A DNA stretch of 9,046 bases from contig BEIP01000024.1 in assembly GCA_002898955.1 (NCBI GenBank), positions 1 through 9,046 of the forward strand, written 5' to 3'. Below the pieces are notes generated by a model that worked only from the letters and a program-made list of their open reading frames with translations, was not told the origin of the DNA and ran no database searches. Within the stretch, counting starts at the first letter, position 1, and the number at the start of each line of letters is the position of its first letter. A program made the position numbers and the translations under genes. Of this stretch, positions 8,889-9,046 are shown piece after piece. The stretch is from a bacterium HR39 (GTDB lineage Bacteria; Pseudomonadota; Alphaproteobacteria; Geminicoccales; Geminicoccaceae).

Positions 8889-9046
8889 ATGAGCGAAGAG
8901 CGGCCCGGGCGGCCGCCCGGAACGGCGGATGCGGTGGACGGGGAGCGGGCGTCCGCCACCCGCGGCGGGCCGGACGACATCCTCGCGGAGTTCCTGCGGG
9001 TGGCGGAGGTGGTGCCTCTGGGCCGCGCGCGCCGGCGGCGGAGAGC
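8889..9046 (+). CDS. Unrecognised protein, N-terminal fragment cut by the right edge
   Basis: An ATG at 8889, with GGAGAG about eight bases upstream, opens a frame that stays open for 52 codons to the window end. Nearly every codon ends in G or C, as in the other genes. The start reads MSEERPGRPPG, followed by a low-complexity charged segment. From about residue 29 a probable helix, DDILAEFLRVAEVVPLG, appears and then an Arg-rich run. No signal peptide or membrane segment is visible, and the start looks soluble and disordered. I do not recognise the family from this fragment. It is divergent from ettA, so it starts a separate transcription unit. Confidence 0.55.
   Translation, partial: MSEERPGRPPGTADAVDGERASATRGGPDDILAEFLRVAEVVPLGRARRRRR

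Overview
The window comes from a very GC-rich bacterium (GC judged well above 70% by eye, with strong G/C preference at third codon positions). The best guess is a proteobacterium, probably a gammaproteobacterium: the translation factor is EttA-type, the potassium-efflux protein is KefB/KefC-like, and the transporter-kinase is CbrA/CrbS/MxtR-like. A lineage such as the Ectothiorhodospiraceae or Chromatiales is only inferred. Six genes lie on the minus strand, so they are read from right to left. One truncated gene starts on the plus strand at the right edge. I see no tRNA, rRNA, CRISPR array, insertion sequence or phage gene.

Right to left: at 8889-9046 is the first 52 codons of an unrecognised plus-strand gene. 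It is divergent from ettA across a 107-base spacer that holds the most AT-rich patch I noticed in the window. ettA (7090-8781, ABC-F translational throttle) is followed after 11 bases by a KefB/KefC-type K+/H+ antiporter with a C-terminal RCK domain (5318-7078). An 89-base gap (5229-5317) follows.

Next comes a tightly packed four-gene signalling block. It contains a stand-alone receiver protein (4845-5228), a membrane PAS/degenerate-kinase protein fused to a DEDDh exonuclease (2767-4848), an 86-residue two-helix membrane protein (2494-2754), and a large SLC5 transporter fused to a sensor histidine kinase (1-2497, cut by the left edge). Two of the three junctions are 4-base GTGA stop/start overlaps and the third is a 12-base gap, so translational coupling is likely.

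The likely logic is inference. The SLC5-STAC-kinase, helped by the small membrane protein, senses or transports a nutrient such as an amino acid or carboxylate and phosphorylates a receiver. The receiver made from the same message is the obvious local partner. Between them sits the most unusual gene: a kinase-like protein that has lost its phosphoacceptor histidine and its ATP-binding asparagine and glycine boxes, but carries an intact set of DnaQ-type exonuclease catalytic residues. This suggests a membrane-tethered nuclease whose activity could be set by a two-component signal. No output DNA-binding domain is encoded in the window.
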